The notes below the pieces were generated by a model, which was not told the DNA's origin, did no database searches, and worked only from the letters and a program-made list of their open reading frames with translations. A DNA stretch of 10,047 nt, from contig JAHEBI010000052.1 of NCBI GenBank assembly GCA_024642325.1, forward strand, positions 1 through 10,047, read 5' to 3'. Position 1 is the first letter of the stretch. The number at the start of each line of letters is the position of its first letter. The DNA is from Eudoraea sp. GTDB taxonomy: Bacteria; Bacteroidota; Bacteroidia; Flavobacteriales; Flavobacteriaceae. The position numbers and the translations under genes were made by a program. Shown piece after piece: positions 7,560-10,047 of this stretch.

Positions 7560-8486
7560 ATGAAAAGAATATTATTTATACTTTTTCTAATCGTAGGCGC
7601 TTCTAATTCCTTTTCACAGACCGAAGACGAATTAAAGGCCGCAAAGGCTAGTAAACAAGATTCCATAGCTGCCATCCAGGGAAGAGTAGATGCTATCCAG
7701 GCTGAGATAGATGCTTTACCCGGTTGGAAAGTAGGGGCTTTTGGAACAATTGGAGGAAGTTTCTCCGGCTTTAATAACTGGTATGCTCAGGGAACTCCCA
7801 ATAATTCTGCAGGAACAATAGGTTTTACCGTCAATGGCTACGCCAATCGGAATGAAAGCAAATACTTCTGGAGGAATGCCCTTACTCTAAATCTTAATTG
7901 GGTAAAATTTGACGACAAAGATGACCCCAATGATCAAAGCGGCTTTAGGCAGGCCACCGATGTATTTAATATCTCATCATTATACGGACATAAACTAAGC
8001 GAAAAGTTTGCACTTTCAGGCCTTGCAGAATACAGAACCACCATTTTAAGCAACTTTAACGATCCTGGTTATCTGGATGTTGGTGTGGGTGCAACGTGGA
8101 CCCCTGTAAAGGATCTTTTTGTAGTGATCCACCCATTGAACTATAACTTTGTATTTAGTAGCGGGGACGCTATTTTTGAATCGTCCTTGGGAGCAAAGAT
8201 CGTTGCTGATTACAGTAAGGAATTTGGTGCATTCAAGTTAAAATCAAATTTGTCTGTATTCCAAAGCTACAAAAGTTCCAACCTCTCCAACTGGACATGG
8301 ACCAATTCCTTTAGTTATACTTTATGGAAAATGATAGGAATTGGATTTGATTTTGGCCTAAGGGATAATAAGCAGGAAGCTCTTAACTATGCCCTTACTA
8401 CATTGGGCGATACAAATGCCACGTTTGATAACATCGATAACAAACTTCAAACATATTACACACTTGGTTTAAGCTATAAGTTTTAA
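7560..8486 (+). CDS. DUF3078 family exported, probable outer-membrane beta-barrel protein
   Basis: The 308-residue product begins with a Sec signal peptide (MKRILFILFLIVGASNSFS, cleavage likely near residue 19). A short charged, Ala-rich and Gln-containing helix follows at about residues 21-53 and could form a coiled coil. The rest is dominated by alternating aromatic and polar strands rich in Asn, Trp and Tyr (for example FSGFNNWYAQG and NLSNWTWTNSFSYTL) and ends in Tyr-Lys-Phe; a terminal aromatic is typical of outer-membrane barrels. I recognise it as DUF3078, whose substrate or partner is unknown. Its own promoter lies just upstream and a strong terminator follows, so it can be expressed separately from the suf operon. 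The adjacency to suf genes recurs in Flavobacteriia as far as I recall, but a functional link is unproven. Confidence 0.85.
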   Translation: MKRILFILFLIVGASNSFSQTEDELKAAKASKQDSIAAIQGRVDAIQAEIDALPGWKVGAFGTIGGSFSGFNNWYAQGTPNNSAGTIGFTVNGYANRNESKYFWRNALTLNLNWVKFDDKDDPNDQSGFRQATDVFNISSLYGHKLSEKFALSGLAEYRTTILSNFNDPGYLDVGVGATWTPVKDLFVVIHPLNYNFVFSSGDAIFESSLGAKIVADYSKEFGAFKLKSNLSVFQSYKSSNLSNWTWTNSFSYTLWKMIGIGFDFGLRDNKQEALNYALTTLGDTNATFDNIDNKLQTYYTLGLSYKF

Positions 8487-8504
8487 CAGGGACTGATTAT
8501 TCAT

Positions 8505-8542
8505 ACTAAAAAACCCCAGCATATTTGCCGGGGTTTTTTAGT
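8505..8542. terminator. Strong intrinsic terminator, bidirectional
   Basis: ACTAAAAAACCCC (8505-8517) pairs perfectly with GGGGTTTTTTAGT (8530-8542), a 13-bp stem closing a 12-base loop, in which two further G-C pairs are possible. The GC-rich core is flanked by an A-run on one side and a T-run on the other, so it can end transcription in both directions. It lies 18 bases after the stop of the DUF3078 gene. It is also the first element of repeat copy A. Confidence 0.93.
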
Positions 8543-8761
8543 AAAGCAGGTTTATAAGATTAGGTTATTAACTACTATTTTGGTTAAGTGCCGATTTGGG
8601 TTTCGAAAACCCCGATTATACGGGATAACACTTTAAATTAAGAGAAGGTACAGATTTGGGGTTGAACACTATCACTTAATTACAATGTAAAGATAAGTTA
8701 GGTGAGATTTTGAGCAAAAAATATGTTGTGAACCTATCTCTGAATGTTGTGAAAAATATGA
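8505..8761 (+). repeat. Diverged direct repeat, copy A
   Basis: This is the first of two related units that fill most of the gap between the DUF3078 gene and hflX. In order it holds the terminator hairpin (8505-8542), a perfect 21-base block starting AAGTGCCGATTTGGG (8586-8606), a CCCG/CGGG hairpin (8611-8624), AACACTTTAAATTAAG (8627-8642), GATTTGGGGTTGAACACT (8653-8670), CACTTAATTACA (8673-8684), paired TGTTGTGAA sites (8724 and 8745) and the 19-base block AATGTTGTGAAAAATATGA (8743-8761). The same blocks recur in the same order in copy B, with less conserved sequence between them. I see no coding potential within the unit. Its function is unknown; it may be a structured RNA, a set of protein-binding sites, or a degenerate small mobile element. 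Confidence 0.85.
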
Positions 8762-8903
8762 GTGGTTTATTTTCTTCGGTGAATGGGATACTATTTTTGA
8801 ATAAATCAATATTACCTCTTGTATTCTGTAAGTCACAAATAGATTTTGGAATTTATTTTAGCGGCAATTTCAGGTAAATGGGTATTGCAAAGTTTTAAAT
8901 ATA
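8762..8903. other. Unique spacer between the two repeat copies
   Basis: I see no similarity to the flanking repeats here. The only reading frame of note runs from the ATG at 8758, inside the end of copy A, to a TAA at 8875, giving 39 residues beginning MSGLFSSVNGILFL. I do not recognise the peptide, and it lacks a clear ribosome-binding site. It is more likely chance than a gene. Confidence 0.4.
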
Positions 8904-9163
8904 AATAAGCCCCGACGTTTCTGTCGGGGCTTTATTAGAAAAGTAGGTTTGTAAAATCTGGTTTTGTATCTACTCTTATGTTCAAGTGCCGATTTGGGTT
9001 TCGATCATCCCGTTTACTGTCGGGATAAATAACACTTAAATTAAGTTATGCTTTGATTTGGGGTTAAACACTTACACTTAATTACACAGTAAATGTAGAC
9101 AGCTTCTTTGAAATCTCTAAATTATTGTTGTGAAGTGAAGTTAAAATGTTGTGAAAAATATGA
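8904..9163 (+). repeat. Diverged direct repeat, copy B
   Basis: This is the second copy of the unit described at 8505-8761. Its blocks are the terminator hairpin (8909-8930), the identical 21-base block (8984-9004), an improved hairpin ATCCCG/CGGGAT (9007-9026), AACACTTAAATTAAG (9031-9045), GATTTGGGGTTAAACACT (9055-9072, one change from copy A), CACTTAATTACA (9075-9086), paired TGTTGTGAA sites (9126 and 9147) and the identical 19-base block (9145-9163). The offset to copy A grows only from 398 to 402 bases across the unit, so the two are colinear with a few small insertions or deletions. The sequence between the blocks has diverged visibly, so the duplication is not recent. Confidence 0.85.
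8909..8936. terminator. Intrinsic terminator within repeat copy B
   Basis: GCCCCGAC (8909-8916) pairs perfectly with GTCGGGGC (8923-8930) around the 6-base loop GTTTCT, and is followed by TTTATT. On the other strand the hairpin is followed by TTATTTAT, so it could also end leftward transcription from hflX, whose stop lies about 330 bases away. Its loop and stem sequence differ from the hairpin of copy A while the hairpin itself is kept. Confidence 0.85.
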
Positions 9164-9262
9164 AGTGTATTAATTGTCAGATGAATGACCTGCCGGCCGC
9201 TTATTTAAAGGTTCATAATGAACCGGTAATTTCCGGGGAATGAATTAAAAAATGAATTTCAC
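9164..9262. other. Short region downstream of hflX with dyad symmetry
   Basis: GGTTCAT-A-ATGAACC (9210-9224) is a perfect dyad with 7-base arms, followed at once by CCGG-TAATTT-CCGG (9223-9236). Read leftward these could form weak hairpins just after the hflX stop, but neither has a good T-run, so termination there is uncertain. A frame of 27 residues, MKCINCQMNDLPAAYLK and onward, runs from the ATG at 9160 to the TGA at 9241. It begins inside the end of repeat copy B and I do not recognise it. Confidence 0.4.
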
Positions 9263-10047
9263 CTAATATTCATCCAGGTGTTCAGGGTAAAGAAAATTGT
9301 TATAAGGGAATCTTGAAATATGAATTTCCCTTACAGCATCATATACTTTTTTTCGGAATTCTTCAAGATTCTCCTTTTTCAGAGCAGAAATAAAAATGAC
9401 ATTTTCACCTAGTTGTTGCATCCAGGTATGCTTCCATTCATTAATCGTAAAGTGCTTTGAAGTCCGTTCAGTTATCAGGTCATCCGCTTCTAATATTTCC
9501 TGCTCATAAAGATCAATTTTATTAAAAACCATTATCGTCTTCTTATCAGAACAACCTATCTCATTCAAAATTTTGTTTACGGAACTAATATGATCTTCAA
9601 AATTTGCATGTGAAATATCAACAATATGCAGCAACAGATCTGCTTCTCTGACTTCATCCAAGGTACTTTTAAAACTCTCCACTAACTGAGTGGGTAGTTT
9701 ACGGATAAACCCAACCGTATCGCTAAGTAAAAAGGGTAAATTACCCAATACTACCTTTCTAACAGTAGTGTCCAGGGTTGCAAACAATTTGTCTTCAGCA
9801 AAAACCTGACTTTTACTGATGACGTTCATAAGTGTTGATTTTCCCACATTGGTATATCCCACCAGCGCAACACGAACCAGAGCTCCCCGGTTTCCGCGCT
9901 GGGTATCCATTTGTCGGTCTATTTTAGTTAATTTCTTTTTTAACAGCGCTATCCTATCCCTGACTATCCGACGGTCTGTTTCAATTTCCGTTTCCCCGGG
10001 ACCTCTCATTCCAATACCTCCCCTTTGCCTTTCAAGATGCGTCCATA
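9263..10047 (-). CDS. hflX: HflX ribosome-associated GTPase, partial at the 5' end
   Basis: HflX is a GTPase of the Obg/HflX group that binds the 50S subunit and, in studied bacteria, rescues or splits stalled ribosomes under stress. The frame stays open through the window edge, so the ATG at 10009 is internal; residues before it read WTHLERQRGGIG, the typical HflX linker, and continue as MRGPGETEIETDRR. The GTPase domain is visible: G1 GYTNVGKST (about 9835-9860), G3 DTVGF (9707-9721) and G4 NKID (9512-9523), with FATLDTT as the G2 switch region. About 261 C-terminal residues lie here; the N-terminal nucleotide-binding domain is beyond the window. The gene converges with the DUF3078 gene across the repeat region. 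Confidence 0.96.
   Translation of the reverse strand, partial: WTHLERQRGGIGMRGPGETEIETDRRIVRDRIALLKKKLTKIDRQMDTQRGNRGALVRVALVGYTNVGKSTLMNVISKSQVFAEDKLFATLDTTVRKVVLGNLPFLLSDTVGFIRKLPTQLVESFKSTLDEVREADLLLHIVDISHANFEDHISSVNKILNEIGCSDKKTIMVFNKIDLYEQEILEADDLITERTSKHFTINEWKHTWMQQLGENVIFISALKKENLEEFRKKVYDAVREIHISRFPYNNFLYPEHLDEY

Noticed and set aside
2783..7675. Several minus-strand open frames of 60-100 codons under the suf genes
   Set aside because: All lie opposite well-identified coding sequence, have no family resemblance, and include compositional oddities typical of antisense shadows.
8505..9163. CRISPR array or integron attachment sites
   Set aside because: There are only two long units with variable interiors, not many short identical repeats, and there is no cas or integrase gene in the window. 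The hairpins look like terminators, not attC folds.

Overview
The window looks like a chromosomal segment from a member of the Bacteroidota, most likely Flavobacteriia. The evidence is moderate AT richness, weak or absent Shine-Dalgarno sequences, two TAnnTTTG-type -7 promoter elements, and a gene order (suf genes, then SufT-like, DUF2480 and DUF3078 proteins) that I recognise from that class. The species cannot be named from sequence reading alone.

Bases 57-7489 hold a tightly packed rightward operon for SUF iron-sulfur cluster assembly: an A-type carrier (101-430), sufB (465-1910), a metallo-beta-lactamase-fold lipoprotein (1916-2791), sufC (2799-3551), sufD (3600-4931), sufS (4964-6113, broken), sufE (6189-6611), a SufT/MIP18-like protein (6631-6957) and a DUF2480 protein (6986-7489). 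SufBCD is the scaffold ATPase complex, SufS with SufE supplies persulfide sulfur, and the A-type carrier and SufT-like protein act in cluster transfer or maturation. Two things are odd. The scaffold genes are split by a predicted exported hydrolase. SufS has lost about 77 bp, which removes its conserved HRG-x-H segment and shifts the frame, although all downstream catalytic residues are intact.

Bases 7490-8542 are a separate unit: a good Bacteroidota promoter with tandem and inverted repeats, an exported DUF3078 beta-barrel-like protein, and a strong, probably bidirectional terminator.

Bases 8543-9262 contain no convincing gene. They are largely made of two diverged copies of a unit of about 260 bp, spaced 398-402 bp apart. 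Each copy begins with a terminator-like hairpin, shares an ordered series of conserved blocks, and ends in the same 19-base block. This is the least explained part of the window.

Bases 9263-10047 are the 3' part of hflX, a ribosome-associated GTPase gene on the minus strand, cut by the window edge and convergent with the DUF3078 gene.
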